A stretch of 13,389 nt of DNA from positions 1 to 13,389 of the forward strand of contig JBKPOG010000209.1 in the NCBI GenBank assembly GCA_046732975.1, read 5' to 3'. The position numbers were made by a program, and so were the translations under genes. Origin of the DNA: JAMXLO01 sp046732975. Lineage in GTDB: Bacteria > Pseudomonadota > Alphaproteobacteria > Acetobacterales > Acetobacteraceae. Under the pieces are notes generated by a model that saw nothing but the letters and a program-made list of their open reading frames with translations, made no database searches and was not told where the DNA came from. Shown here piece by piece: positions 1 through 8,010 of the stretch. Position 1 is the stretch's first letter. Each line of letters begins with the position of its first letter.

Positions 1-1153
1 GGCTTTCCGTCACTGGCACGTCGGGGCTGATCCCCAGGCCCTGGATCGAACGGCCGGACGGGGTGTAATAGCGCGCGGTCGTCAGGCGCATCGCGCCGTT
101 GCCCGGCAGCGGAATCACCGTCTGCACTGAGCCTTTGCCGAAGCTGCGGGTCCCCAGCAGCACCGCGCGGTGATGATCCTGCAAGGCGCCAGCGACGATT
201 TCGCTGGATGATGCGGAACCACCATTGATCAGCACGACGAGCGGAACGCCTTCGAGGATGTCATTCCCCTTCGCATCCCAACGCTGCGCGTCCTCGGTGT
301 GGCGGGCTCGCGTCGAGACGATCTCGCCCTGGTTGATAAAGTCACCCGAGATCGCCACCGCCTGGTCGAGCAGTCCGCCAGGATTGTTGCGCAGGTCGAG
401 GACCAATGCTCTCAGCTTGCCACCTGCCTGCTGCTTCAGCGAGCGCACGGCCTGTTTCAGGCCGGCATCCGCCTGCTCGGTGAACTGCGATAGCCGCACG
501 TAGCCGATGTTGTCCGGCTCCATCCGCGACTTGACAACCTGGATATGGATGATTTCGCGTAGCATCGACGCGTCGATCGGCTTATCGACGCCCTCGCGCT
601 TGATCGTAAGCGTAATTTTGGAGTTAGGCGGCCCACGCATCTTGTCGACCGCATCCTGCAGCGACAGGCCTTGAACAGTCTTGCCGTCCAGCGCCGTGAT
701 GATATCGCCCGCTTTGACGCCCGCTTTCGAGGCCGGAGTATCGTCGATGGGGCTGATCACCTTGATGAACCCGTTGTCCTGCGTGACCTCGATCCCAAGG
801 CCGCCGAATTCACCCTTGGTCTGCACCTGCATGTCACGGAACGCCTTGGCGTTCATGTAGCTGGAATGCGGGTCGAGCCCGGTCAGCATGCCATTGATCG
901 AATTCTCAATCAGGTCCTTGTCGTCCACCTGATCCACGTACTCGGCACGCACTCGCTCGAACACATCGCCGAACAACGTCAGCAACCGGTAGGTATCGGC
1001 ACGGCTGCTGTCCTGTGCCGCTAGAGCGCTGAAGCCGAAACCGTAGCCGAAGTGCCGGCCAATCAGCCCCGAGGCTGGGCCGAGGGCGACGCCGGCGGCG
1101 AAGGCGGTGCCGAGCAGCAGGCCGGTTCGCAGACGCGGGGAGCGAAAGTCCAT
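1..1153 (-). CDS. ctpA: Carboxyl-terminal processing protease, S41 family (CtpA-like), C-terminus cut by window edge
   Basis: Periplasmic, membrane-tethered serine protease that trims or degrades exported proteins from their C-terminus. 384 codons are visible and no stop is reached. The N-terminus has a hydrophobic export/anchor segment (about residues 10-35), a helical region, a PDZ domain (about 113-190, with the G-F-G-G-L-G-I-E carboxylate loop) and the S41 core. The catalytic dyad is readable: Ser315 in GGSASSSE, then Lys340 and Gln344 in SFGKGSVQ. The 25-residue Ser-Lys spacing matches that known for CtpB. The LDLRNNPGG strand is also typical. The ATG at 1153 is chosen because AAGGA sits about 9 nt upstream and an export signal follows at once. 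It lies 118 nt downstream of envC on the same strand and is probably the third gene of the gpmI-envC-ctpA operon. Family assignment is secure; the natural substrate is unknown. Confidence 0.95.
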   Translation of the reverse strand, partial: MDFRSPRLRTGLLLGTAFAAGVALGPASGLIGRHFGYGFGFSALAAQDSSRADTYRLLTLFGDVFERVRAEYVDQVDDKDLIENSINGMLTGLDPHSSYMNAKAFRDMQVQTKGEFGGLGIEVTQDNGFIKVISPIDDTPASKAGVKAGDIITALDGKTVQGLSLQDAVDKMRGPPNSKITLTIKREGVDKPIDASMLREIIHIQVVKSRMEPDNIGYVRLSQFTEQADAGLKQAVRSLKQQAGGKLRALVLDLRNNPGGLLDQAVAISGDFINQGEIVSTRARHTEDAQRWDAKGNDILEGVPLVVLINGGSASSSEIVAGALQDHHRAVLLGTRSFGKGSVQTVIPLPGNGAMRLTTARYYTPSGRSIQGLGISPDVPVTES

Positions 1154-1271
1154 TCGTTTTCATCCTTCGTGCGCCGTCACCGGACCGCCAGTGAGCGCTC
1201 TCCATGAAGAGCATCTTTTCGCGCGGGCGCGCCACCGACGTCCAGTATTCAAATCAGATGTGTATGAGAGT

Positions 1272-2510
1272 TTAACTGCTGGCCCTCAGCCAAGGCGCTG
1301 GGTTCACCGGCCGTCCGTCGCGCCGGAGTTCCACATACAGCGTCGGCCTACTGCCAGCATGGCCCGGCTGCCAATTCGGCATCACACCCACAGGTTCGCC
1401 GGCAGCGACCAATTGCCCAACCTTTGTATCGAGCCGTTCGAAGCCGGCCAGCACCGCGTGGTAGCCGCCGCCGCAGCTGACAATGAGCAACAGCCCATAG
1501 CTGCGGAACGGCGCCGAAAATGCAACCCGACCGGCGCACGGCGAGACAACGCGTGCCGCCGGTGCGGCGCGATAGGAAACTCCGATCGCCGGGCCAGCGT
1601 CCGTCGCATCGCCCCAACCCCGGACGATGGCGCCTTCGACCGGCGCGATTAGCTGCCCGCGCCGCTGTGCCGCACTGGCCTGGTCCAGCGCTGCTTCCCG
1701 TTGCCGCGCGACCGCCGCCTCCTCGCTTCGGCTGCGACGCTCAGCGGTGACGGCCTGTTCCCTGGCCCGTTCGCGTTCCGTCTGACGCGCGGCTTCCAGG
1801 TCTTCCAACACACCCCGCAGCGTCTCGGCGTGGGCCGCCTGCGCGGCGGCACGTTCCGCAGCTGCAGCGGCTTCGCTTTCCGCCTGACGCTGTCCGGCCT
1901 GGGCGGATGCGATCTGCTGGTCGAGAGCTGCAGCCTCGGCCTTTTGTCGGACCTCCGCCGCGGCAAGGCGCGGCATTTCTGCCCGAAGTGCCCGGGTTGC
2001 TGCCACAAGCCTATCCTGGTCGCGCCGCAGCGCGAGCGCCTCCTGCCCTGCCTCGTTGGCCAGGCCGCGAAGGACCAGCACACCGCGCAGCGTGTCCTCC
2101 GCCTGGCCAGGGACAGCGAGCAATGTTTCAGCTGGGAACAGGGATAGCCGCTCGATCACCGGCAACAGCGGCTGCATCGTTTCCGCCCGGGCATCGAGAG
2201 CGGCCTGCGCCTTGCGCTGTTCCGTCCCGAACGCATCCATCTGCGCGGCCACCTCTGCTGTTGCCGCCTCGGCCTGGCGAAGGCGCGCGACAGCGGCAAT
2301 CTTCCCCTCAGCCAGCCGCTGCGCTTCGGCTGCTGCCGCAGCGGCACGCGCTGCGGCCTGTTGCTGCGCGGCCTGCTCGGCCGCACGAGCCTGCTCGGCC
2401 CGTTCTATCTCGCGACGGGCGGCCTGCTCTTTGTTCGGACGAGCCGGATGCGCGGCGACCACGAACAGCGCGGACAGGAGAAGAAAACTACTCCGCAGCG
2501 CGCGCCGCAT
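1272..2510 (-). CDS. envC: EnvC-like murein hydrolase activator: export signal, long coiled coil, degenerate LytM (M23) domain
   Basis: Exported protein of 412 residues. A signal peptide (about 1-22, RRALRSS then a Leu/Val/Ala core) is followed by an Ala/Glu/Arg/Gln-rich coiled coil (about 25-285) and a C-terminal LytM/M23 domain (about 286-410) ending in VELRRDGRPVNPAPWL, much like the EnvC end. The zinc ligands of active M23 endopeptidases are missing: the H-x3-D region reads GVSYRA and the H-x-H strand reads LYVEL. By analogy with EnvC it should activate periplasmic amidases rather than cut peptidoglycan itself; this is inference from family knowledge. The reading frame extends to a GTG at 2516. 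The ATG at 2510 is preferred because MRR gives a standard signal peptide, but neither start has a clear Shine-Dalgarno. The start lies inside the 3' end of gpmI (23 or 29 bp overlap), which suggests translational coupling. Confidence 0.88.
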   Translation of the reverse strand: MRRALRSSFLLLSALFVVAAHPARPNKEQAARREIERAEQARAAEQAAQQQAAARAAAAAAEAQRLAEGKIAAVARLRQAEAATAEVAAQMDAFGTEQRKAQAALDARAETMQPLLPVIERLSLFPAETLLAVPGQAEDTLRGVLVLRGLANEAGQEALALRRDQDRLVAATRALRAEMPRLAAAEVRQKAEAAALDQQIASAQAGQRQAESEAAAAAERAAAQAAHAETLRGVLEDLEAARQTERERAREQAVTAERRSRSEEAAVARQREAALDQASAAQRRGQLIAPVEGAIVRGWGDATDAGPAIGVSYRAAPAARVVSPCAGRVAFSAPFRSYGLLLIVSCGGGYHAVLAGFERLDTKVGQLVAAGEPVGVMPNWQPGHAGSRPTLYVELRRDGRPVNPAPWLRASS

Positions 2511-4032
2511 GGGCACGGATCAACGAATGGCCCGTCATTTCGTGCGGCTGAGGCAGGCCCATCAGCTCGAGCAATGTCGGCGCAATGTCAGCCAGCCGCC
2601 CCTCCCGCAGCGACGTCACGTCGCCGCCCATCAGCAGCACCGGCACCGGATTGGTGGTGTGCGCCGTATGAGGACCGCCGGTGGCTGGATCGCGCATCAG
2701 CTCGCAGTTGCCATGGTCCGCGGTGACGAGCAGGGCACCGCCCTGCTTCTCGACTGCCGCCGCGATGCGGCCAAGGCCGGCATCCACCGTCTCTACCGCC
2801 TTGATGGCGGCAGGCAGGCTTCCAGTATGACCCACCATGTCCGGATTGGCGTAGTTCAACACGATCAAATCGTACTTCTTCGAATCGATCGCTGTCACCA
2901 CTTTGTCGGTGAGTTCCGGCGCCGACATCTCCGGCTGAAGGTCATAGGTCGCGACCTTCGGTGATGGCACCATAAGGCGATCCTCGCCGGGAAATGTCGT
3001 CTCCTGCCCACCATTCAGGAAATATGTGACATGCGGATACTTTTCGGTCTCCGCGGTACGAAGCTGGGTCCGACCAGCTTCCGCCACGACCTGTCCGAGA
3101 ATGTGGTCCAGCGTCTCGGGCGCAAACAGCACGCCAAGATAGGGTGCCAGCTTGTCCGAATAACGCGTCATGCCGACTGCAGCAGCAAATCGGACCACAC
3201 GTTTGCGCGGAAATCCGTCGAACCTCGGTTCCAGCAGTGCGGCCAATATTTCGCGCACACGGTCCGCACGGAAGTTGAAGCACAGAATGCCGTCACCATC
3301 CTGCATACCTTGGTAGTCACCGATCACCGCCGGCAGGATGAATTCGTCGGTGACGTCGTGAGCGTAGGCATCTTGCACCGCTTTGACGGGATCGTCGTGA
3401 TGGGCGCCTTCGCCTTCGGCCAATGCGGCATACGCCTTGGCGACACGATCCCAGCGCTTGTCGCGATCCATCGCATAATAGCGCCCGATCACCGTGCCGA
3501 TTGACACCTCCGAGCGCAACGCCTCACGTAGCCCGGCGATATCGTCTGCCGCGGACCGCGGCGGGGTGTCCCGACCGTCCGTCAGCGCATGCACGATCGT
3601 CTTCACGCCGGCCTGGTGCAGGATTCTGGCAAGCGCGACGGCATGGTCCTGATGCGAGTGCACGCCGCCGGGCGACATGAGGCCGATCAGATGGCACGTC
3701 CCGCCGGATGATTTCAGCTGGCTGATCAGTTCCGCAAGTGCAGCGGCTTTGGCGAGGCTGCCGTCCTCGGCAGCTTTGCCGATCCGTACCAGCTCCTGCA
3801 TGACGACGCGTCCGGCGCCGATGTTCAGATGCCCGACCTCGGAATTTCCCATCTGGCCATCAGGTAACCCGACGTCACCGCCCGATGTGTGCAGGAACGC
3901 GGTCGGACAGGTCCGCCAGAGCCGATCGAAGTTTGGCTTTCGCGCCTGGCGCACGGCGTTGTCGGCAACGTCTTCGCGCCAGCCGAACCCGTCGAGGATC
4001 ATTAGCATCACCGGCCGAATAGCCTGCCTCAT
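2488..4032 (-). CDS. gpmI: 2,3-bisphosphoglycerate-independent phosphoglycerate mutase
   Basis: Cytoplasmic glycolytic/gluconeogenic enzyme that interconverts 3-phosphoglycerate and 2-phosphoglycerate through a phosphoserine intermediate, using two Mn2+ or similar ions. The 514 residues equal the usual family length. Visible active-site elements are Asp14 (MILDGFGW), the phosphorylated Ser64 (MGNSEVGH), the substrate loops SPGGVHSHQDH (about 120-130) and TDGRDTPP (151-158), Asp398/His402 (NPDMVGHTG), Asp439/His440 (TADHGN) and His458 (HTAHTT). The order and spacing match the Geobacillus enzyme. The ATG at 4032 is chosen because AGGAGG lies 9 nt upstream; an in-frame extension to 4089 would add a non-conserved 19-residue leader. 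It is the first gene of the minus-strand gpmI-envC-ctpA run and overlaps envC, and it is divergent from the VOC gene across 150 nt. Confidence 0.97.
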   Translation of the reverse strand: MRQAIRPVMLMILDGFGWREDVADNAVRQARKPNFDRLWRTCPTAFLHTSGGDVGLPDGQMGNSEVGHLNIGAGRVVMQELVRIGKAAEDGSLAKAAALAELISQLKSSGGTCHLIGLMSPGGVHSHQDHAVALARILHQAGVKTIVHALTDGRDTPPRSAADDIAGLREALRSEVSIGTVIGRYYAMDRDKRWDRVAKAYAALAEGEGAHHDDPVKAVQDAYAHDVTDEFILPAVIGDYQGMQDGDGILCFNFRADRVREILAALLEPRFDGFPRKRVVRFAAAVGMTRYSDKLAPYLGVLFAPETLDHILGQVVAEAGRTQLRTAETEKYPHVTYFLNGGQETTFPGEDRLMVPSPKVATYDLQPEMSAPELTDKVVTAIDSKKYDLIVLNYANPDMVGHTGSLPAAIKAVETVDAGLGRIAAAVEKQGGALLVTADHGNCELMRDPATGGPHTAHTTNPVPVLLMGGDVTSLREGRLADIAPTLLELMGLPQPHEMTGHSLIRAHAARAAE

Positions 4033-4182
4033 AACGTACGCCCTCCTAAGGCGCGGCAGTGGGTAGCCCCGTGGCAGGGCGCCGGGCAAGTGTAAGTCAC
4101 AATCGCGTTCACGATCATGTCCTTTGCATCGCTGCTTGGCGTTCCCAGGTTCGTTATGTCAGCCAGAAAGAGGAGCGAAACA
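4033..4182. promoter_or_regulatory. Divergent intergenic region, gpmI / VOC gene
   Basis: This 150-nt gap separates two divergent start codons and so should hold both promoters. At the gpmI end the minus strand carries AGGAGG 9 nt before ATG. At the VOC end the plus strand carries GAGGAG 7 nt before ATG. I could not assign -35/-10 hexamers with confidence on either strand and saw no long palindrome. The promoter role is inferred from gene orientation only. Confidence 0.45.
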
Positions 4183-4632
4183 ATGGCGGTCAATGCCAAG
4201 CCCGCGGGCTATCACTCGCTGACCCCCTATCTCGTTGTCGAAGGGGCGGCCCGGCTGATCGAATTCCTCGAAGAGGTGTTCGACGCCGAGGAAAAGGAGC
4301 GTCTCGCTGCTCCCGGCAATCTGATCGCCCACGCCGAACTGCGCATTGGCGACTCGGTCGTCATGTTGGGCGACGCGCGCGGCGAGCACACGCCGATGCC
4401 CGCCATGTTGTATGTCTATGTCGATGATGTGGACGCCACATTTCAGCGCGCACTGGCGGCTGGTGGGGCACAGGTGCAGGCCCCCACCGACCAGTTCTAT
4501 GGCGACCGTAGCGGCGGCGTGAAGGACCCATGCGGCAATATGTGGTGGATCGCCACCCATATCGAGGACGTGCCGCCGGACGAGCTCAAACGCCGCGCCC
4601 GGCAGGCAATGGAGAGCGCCGGCACCAGATGA
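4183..4632 (+). CDS. VOC (glyoxalase/bleomycin-resistance/dioxygenase) family protein, PhnB-like
   Basis: Small cytoplasmic protein of 149 residues made of two babbabb modules of the vicinal-oxygen-chelate fold. Module one covers about residues 10-65 (HSLTPYLVVEGAARLIEFLEE, then IAHAELRIGDSVVMLGD, which includes a possible metal ligand His50). Module two covers about 73-128 (MLYVYVDDVDATFQRALAAGG, then DRSGGVKDPCGNMWWIATH). The DP-x-GN-x-W signature near the end is typical of the PhnB/YdfO-like branch. Members include isomerases, resistance proteins and proteins with no known reaction, so no substrate is claimed. The ATG at 4183 is chosen over an in-frame ATG at 4117 because GAGGAG sits 7 nt upstream and conserved sequence starts just after it. 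The C-terminal tail (130-149) is charged and probably helical. Confidence 0.85.
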   Translation: MAVNAKPAGYHSLTPYLVVEGAARLIEFLEEVFDAEEKERLAAPGNLIAHAELRIGDSVVMLGDARGEHTPMPAMLYVYVDDVDATFQRALAAGGAQVQAPTDQFYGDRSGGVKDPCGNMWWIATHIEDVPPDELKRRARQAMESAGTR

Positions 4633-4710
4633 CACCATCCCCCATGGGCGCTAGCCTGCAATAACGCGCCGGCCGTCGCACTCCCCTGACGGCATCGTTG
4701 GGGTCACGAC

Positions 4711-4750
4711 CCGGAACGAAAGGCAAGACACGACGGTCGGACCGTTCCGG
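4711..4750. promoter_or_regulatory. Nested inverted repeats upstream of the substrate-binding protein gene (possible operator)
   Basis: Two overlapping dyads lie 22-61 nt before the ATG at 4772. One is a compact palindrome, ACGGTC-G-GACCGT, at 4733-4745. The other is an 8-bp pair, CCGGAACG at 4711-4718 and CGTTCCGG at 4743-4750, with 24 nt between arms. The symmetry is seen directly. A regulator-binding role, or an mRNA hairpin close to the ribosome binding site, is inference. Confidence 0.35.
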
Positions 4751-4771
4751 CCGCAATGGGGAGAACACGTC

Positions 4772-5959
4772 ATGCGTATGACCACACGCCGTTCCGTGCT
4801 GGCCGGTGCCACCGGTCTGTTGGCCGCACCCGCGATCCTTGGCCGTGCCGCGGCCGCCGTTCGCGGCGTATCGGATACAGAGATCGTCATCGGCATGATG
4901 ACAGACCTGTCTGGCGTCACTGCGGTGCAGGGCAGCAACGCTGCCAACTCGATCCGCATGGCATTCGACGACATCAATGAAAAGGGCGGCATCAACGGCC
5001 GCAAGGTCCGCTTCATCGTCGAGGACATGGAGTACCTGGTCCCGAAGGCGGTGCAGGCAATGAACAAGCTGGTCAACCGCGACAACATCTTCCTCTCGTT
5101 CGCCAGTGGTGGCACGCCGCAGATGGATGCAGTGCTGCCGATGATGCTCGAGAAGGGCGTGCCGAGTGTGTTTCCGCTGACCTGCGCGCGATCAATGTAC
5201 GAGCCATTCAACAAGTACAAGTACGGCCAGTTCTCCTCGTACTACGACCAGATGCGCGCCTGCGTGAAGCACTTCGCTGAGACGAAGGGCAAGAAGGTGA
5301 TCGGCTCGATGTATCAGGACACCGACTTCGGTCGGGATGTCCATGCCGGCGTCGTCGCTCAGGTGGAGGCGATGAAGCTGAAACTTGGAGCCACGTCGGC
5401 GTCTCGCCCAACCGATACCGACTTCAATGCACAGGTCACCCGGCTCAAAGAGGCCGGATGCGACCTGGTGTGCATGGGCACCATCGTGAAGGATACGGTC
5501 ATCATTCTGCAGACCGCGCACAAGATGGGTTGGGACGTCGATTTCTGCGGCCAGTTTGCGACCTACTCCACTGCGGTGGCCGAGGCGCCGGGTGAACCAG
5601 CCGAGGGCTTCTATTCGATGTCGCCGGGACTGTACGCCTATTCCGATGACCCGCGCCCCGCGGTTCGCGAGGTCGGCAGTCGCTACAAGAAGCGGTTCGG
5701 CATCGAGATCAACTACCTGGGCGAGGCAGGCTATGCGGGAGCGATATGCCTGATCGACGCGCTGCAGCGCGCCGGCCGCGATCTGAATCTGGACACCTTC
5801 CAGAAGGCGATGGAAAGCACCAAGGACTGGCGCGACATGTTCGGCGGACCACCGCTGACAATCACGTCTACGGACCACCACGCCTCCACGCATTCCTTCC
5901 TGTCAGTGGTGAAGAAGGCGCGGTGGACACCGGTTGTGGCGGAACCGTTGGGGTACTGA
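4772..5959 (+). CDS. ABC transporter substrate-binding protein, branched-chain amino acid/amide type (Peripla_BP_6), Tat-type signal
   Basis: Periplasmic solute receptor of 395 residues. The N-terminus has a twin-arginine-like signal (TTRRSVLAG, Arg6-Arg7, hydrophobic stretch, AAAA near residue 29). The mature part begins with the LivJ/LivK-like pattern TEIVIGMMTDLSG (about 36-48), then AANSIRMAFDDINEKGGINGRKV (57-79). The second lobe includes KVIGSMYQDTDFGRD and the LGEAGYAGAICLIDAL helix. It would bind a small ligand and deliver it to an ABC permease. These binding proteins take amino acids, amides, urea and aromatic acids, so the ligand is open. GGGGAG about 8 nt upstream supports the start. 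No permease or ATPase gene lies nearby in the window, so it is either an orphan receptor or pairs with a distant transporter. The next gene is a secreted esterase 203 nt downstream. Confidence 0.92.
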   Translation: MRMTTRRSVLAGATGLLAAPAILGRAAAAVRGVSDTEIVIGMMTDLSGVTAVQGSNAANSIRMAFDDINEKGGINGRKVRFIVEDMEYLVPKAVQAMNKLVNRDNIFLSFASGGTPQMDAVLPMMLEKGVPSVFPLTCARSMYEPFNKYKYGQFSSYYDQMRACVKHFAETKGKKVIGSMYQDTDFGRDVHAGVVAQVEAMKLKLGATSASRPTDTDFNAQVTRLKEAGCDLVCMGTIVKDTVIILQTAHKMGWDVDFCGQFATYSTAVAEAPGEPAEGFYSMSPGLYAYSDDPRPAVREVGSRYKKRFGIEINYLGEAGYAGAICLIDALQRAGRDLNLDTFQKAMESTKDWRDMFGGPPLTITSTDHHASTHSFLSVVKKARWTPVVAEPLGY

Positions 5960-6058
5960 CACCCCCCGATGGAGGGATTGCACCGCAAGAACGATACCCT
6001 GTAGGCGCGGCCGCGCACGATAGTAAGTCGTCGGAGTCGTTTTCGCAGAAGATCTGGC

Positions 6059-6073
6059 GTTGCAAACTGCAAC
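6059..6073. promoter_or_regulatory. 15-nt palindrome upstream of the carboxylesterase gene (possible operator)
   Basis: GTTGCA-AAC-TGCAAC has perfect 6-bp arms around a 3-nt centre and sits about 90 nt before the ATG at 6163, in the 203-nt gap after the substrate-binding protein gene. The length and TTGCAA-like half-sites resemble operators of LacI/GalR-type repressors. That resemblance is from memory, and no such regulator gene is present in the window. The rest of the gap shows no gene and no clear terminator. Confidence 0.35.
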
Positions 6074-6162
6074 CTCCGTTTGGTGCCCTCTTGCCAGAGA
6101 CCGCTGAGCGCGCGCACCATTCGCGGCAATAAGCACGCAATGATGTCTATGGGGGTGGAGCA

Positions 6163-7857
6163 ATGACCAAGAGGAGAAGCAGGCTCCTACAGACGACGGC
6201 TGCCTTGTTCTGTCTATTGTGCGCGGCCGCGGCTATGCCCCGCGCGGTCACCGCCGCCGAGACGAGCGGCCCCGTTGTTCACACCAAGGAAGGACCCGTC
6301 CAGGGCTCTGTGCGGAACGGCATCAGTTCGTTCCTTGGTATTCCGTACGCAGCCCCACCAGCAGGGGACCTGCGTTGGCGTCCACCCCAGCCACATGGCG
6401 CATGGACCAAAACGCTCGAGGCGACCAAGTTCGCCAACACCTGCCCGCAGATCACCGAACTCGGTGTGTTCGCCGGCCCAGTCAGCGTCACCGAGGACTG
6501 CCTCTATCTGAATGTCTTCGCACCGCACACCAACGGGAACGGCAACGGCAAGAAGCTGCCGGTGCTGCTGTGGATCCATGGCGGTGGATTGTTCGATGGC
6601 GAGAGCAACGACTACGACGCGAGTGCGCTGGTCAAAGGCGGCCCGGCTGGCCCAACAGTGGTCGTCACCATCAACTATCGGCTGGGGTTGCTCGGCTATC
6701 TCGGCCACCCCGCGCTCGACGCCGAGGGTCATGAATTCGGCAACTACGGCCTGATGGATCAGCAGGAAGCGCTTCGCTGGGTGCAACGCAATATCGCGGC
6801 GTTCGGTGGCGACCCGGGTAATGTGACGGTGGGTGGCCAGTCGGCTGGATCCACTAGCGCGGCTGCCAACGTGATTTCGCCGGCAAGCTCCGGCCTGTTG
6901 CACCGCGCGATCTTCCAGAGCGGGCCGCTGCTCACCGTCGCGCCGTTGGCGTTGGCCGAACAACGCGGCACTGACTTCGGTAAAGCCGCCGGCTGCGGCA
7001 CAGATGCGACCGCTCAGACGGCTTCGTGTCTGCGTGCTCTGTCGGTGGGCAAGATCCTGTCGCTGCAGGGCACCGCCGCAGCCAATGGCCCGTATGTCAA
7101 CGGCCTTTTAGTGGACGGCAAGATCCTGCCGATTTCCGGCGATGTCGCATGGAGCACCGGGAAGTTCAATCACATGCCGATCATGAATGGCCCGGTCGCA
7201 GACGAGGGTGCCTTCACCGCAAGCATCGACGAGCTGTTCTTTGGACCGATGACCATCGAACGTTTTACCAATCTGGTGAAGGCCACCTACGGCGGTCCAG
7301 CCGGCCCTGGCACTGGACCGCCCAATTATCCGGAGGGAACGCCGGCCAAGGTGATGGAGCAGTATCCGTTGAGCGCCTATGCAACGCCGGGCGCCGCCTA
7401 CACCGCAATCGCCACAGACTCGAACGTCTGCCGGCATCCCTATCTCAACAACCACGCCTCAGAGTTCGTGCCACTCTACGCTTACGAGTTCACGTATAAG
7501 AAGGCGCCTTGGTACTTCCCGACAGTGCACTTCGATCACGGAGCGGCGCACACCATCGACATCCAGTTCCTGTTCCCAGACTGGCATGGTGGCCCGCTGG
7601 GCATCCAGCACAGTCTGAACGCGCAGGAACGAACGCTGTCGCGGGAGTTGGTCACCGCTTGGACCAACTTCATGTACGCCGGGAATCCAAACCTGAAAGG
7701 CGACCGGCCCTGGCCGCGCTACCAGAAAGGATCGCAGATTTACCAGTCCGAGAACGTGACAGGCCTCGCGCCAATCAGCGCCGCACAGTTTTCCAATGAG
7801 CATAAGTGCGGGTTCTGGGATCAGGTTCTGATCTACGAAACGCCCGGCAGATCGTAA
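6163..7857 (+). CDS. Secreted type-B carboxylesterase (alpha/beta hydrolase, COesterase family)
   Basis: Exported ester hydrolase of 564 residues. A signal peptide (about 1-32: basic MTKRRSR, a Leu/Cys/Ala core, AVTAAE) precedes the catalytic domain. The GIPYAAPP motif (59-66) and EDCLYLNVFAP (111-121) are type-B signatures; Cys94 and Cys113 could form the usual first disulfide. The oxyanion hole is HGGGLFDG (139-146). The triad reads Ser227 in GGQSAGS, Glu348 in PVADEGAF and His463 in GAAHTIDIQFLF. The C-terminal AWTNFMYAGNPN is also typical. The normal length and intact triad predict an active enzyme. The group includes p-nitrobenzyl esterase-like and cholinesterase-like proteins, and the substrate cannot be told. 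The start is supported by a purine-rich GGGGGTGGAG just before ATG. It lies between the solute receptor and an SMP-30-like lactonase gene, both also exported. Confidence 0.95.
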   Translation: MTKRRSRLLQTTAALFCLLCAAAAMPRAVTAAETSGPVVHTKEGPVQGSVRNGISSFLGIPYAAPPAGDLRWRPPQPHGAWTKTLEATKFANTCPQITELGVFAGPVSVTEDCLYLNVFAPHTNGNGNGKKLPVLLWIHGGGLFDGESNDYDASALVKGGPAGPTVVVTINYRLGLLGYLGHPALDAEGHEFGNYGLMDQQEALRWVQRNIAAFGGDPGNVTVGGQSAGSTSAAANVISPASSGLLHRAIFQSGPLLTVAPLALAEQRGTDFGKAAGCGTDATAQTASCLRALSVGKILSLQGTAAANGPYVNGLLVDGKILPISGDVAWSTGKFNHMPIMNGPVADEGAFTASIDELFFGPMTIERFTNLVKATYGGPAGPGTGPPNYPEGTPAKVMEQYPLSAYATPGAAYTAIATDSNVCRHPYLNNHASEFVPLYAYEFTYKKAPWYFPTVHFDHGAAHTIDIQFLFPDWHGGPLGIQHSLNAQERTLSRELVTAWTNFMYAGNPNLKGDRPWPRYQKGSQIYQSENVTGLAPISAAQFSNEHKCGFWDQVLIYETPGRS

Positions 7858-8010
7858 CATGGGTTTGGTAGGAACGCTTGGAGATTGACCCGCTGACTGC
7901 ACGCGCCGTCGGCATACGTCCGGCGGTCCACCCACGACAAGCGAACGGTCGCGCGGCGAGATTCGTGACGACCGGCGGCCTGCAGCTTTGGGAGGAGAGG
8001 TCAGAAAATC

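Noticed and set aside
906..1235. Minus-strand open frame overlapping the ctpA start region
   Set aside because: It is out of frame with the S41 protease, which has a better start and a proper export signal; the product is Arg-rich with no motif.
1107..1652. Long plus-strand open frame across the envC-ctpA junction
   Set aside because: It runs antisense to the LytM-encoding part of envC, its product is Arg/Pro-rich with no family features, and it is explained by high GC in the opposite frame.
1737..2435. Possible repeat array or low-complexity element (recurrent GCC/GCG/GGC)
   Set aside because: The pattern comes from the Ala-rich coiled coil of the EnvC-like protein and has no fixed repeat unit.
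1907..2964. Overlapping plus-strand open frames antisense to envC and gpmI
   Set aside because: Products are low-complexity Ala/Arg/Ser-rich shadows of the coiled-coil gene; the minus-strand genes have clear domains.
5192..5893. 233-codon minus-strand open frame antisense to the binding-protein gene
   Set aside because: It is a mirror of the real gene with His/Arg/Val-rich composition and no ribosome binding site or motif.
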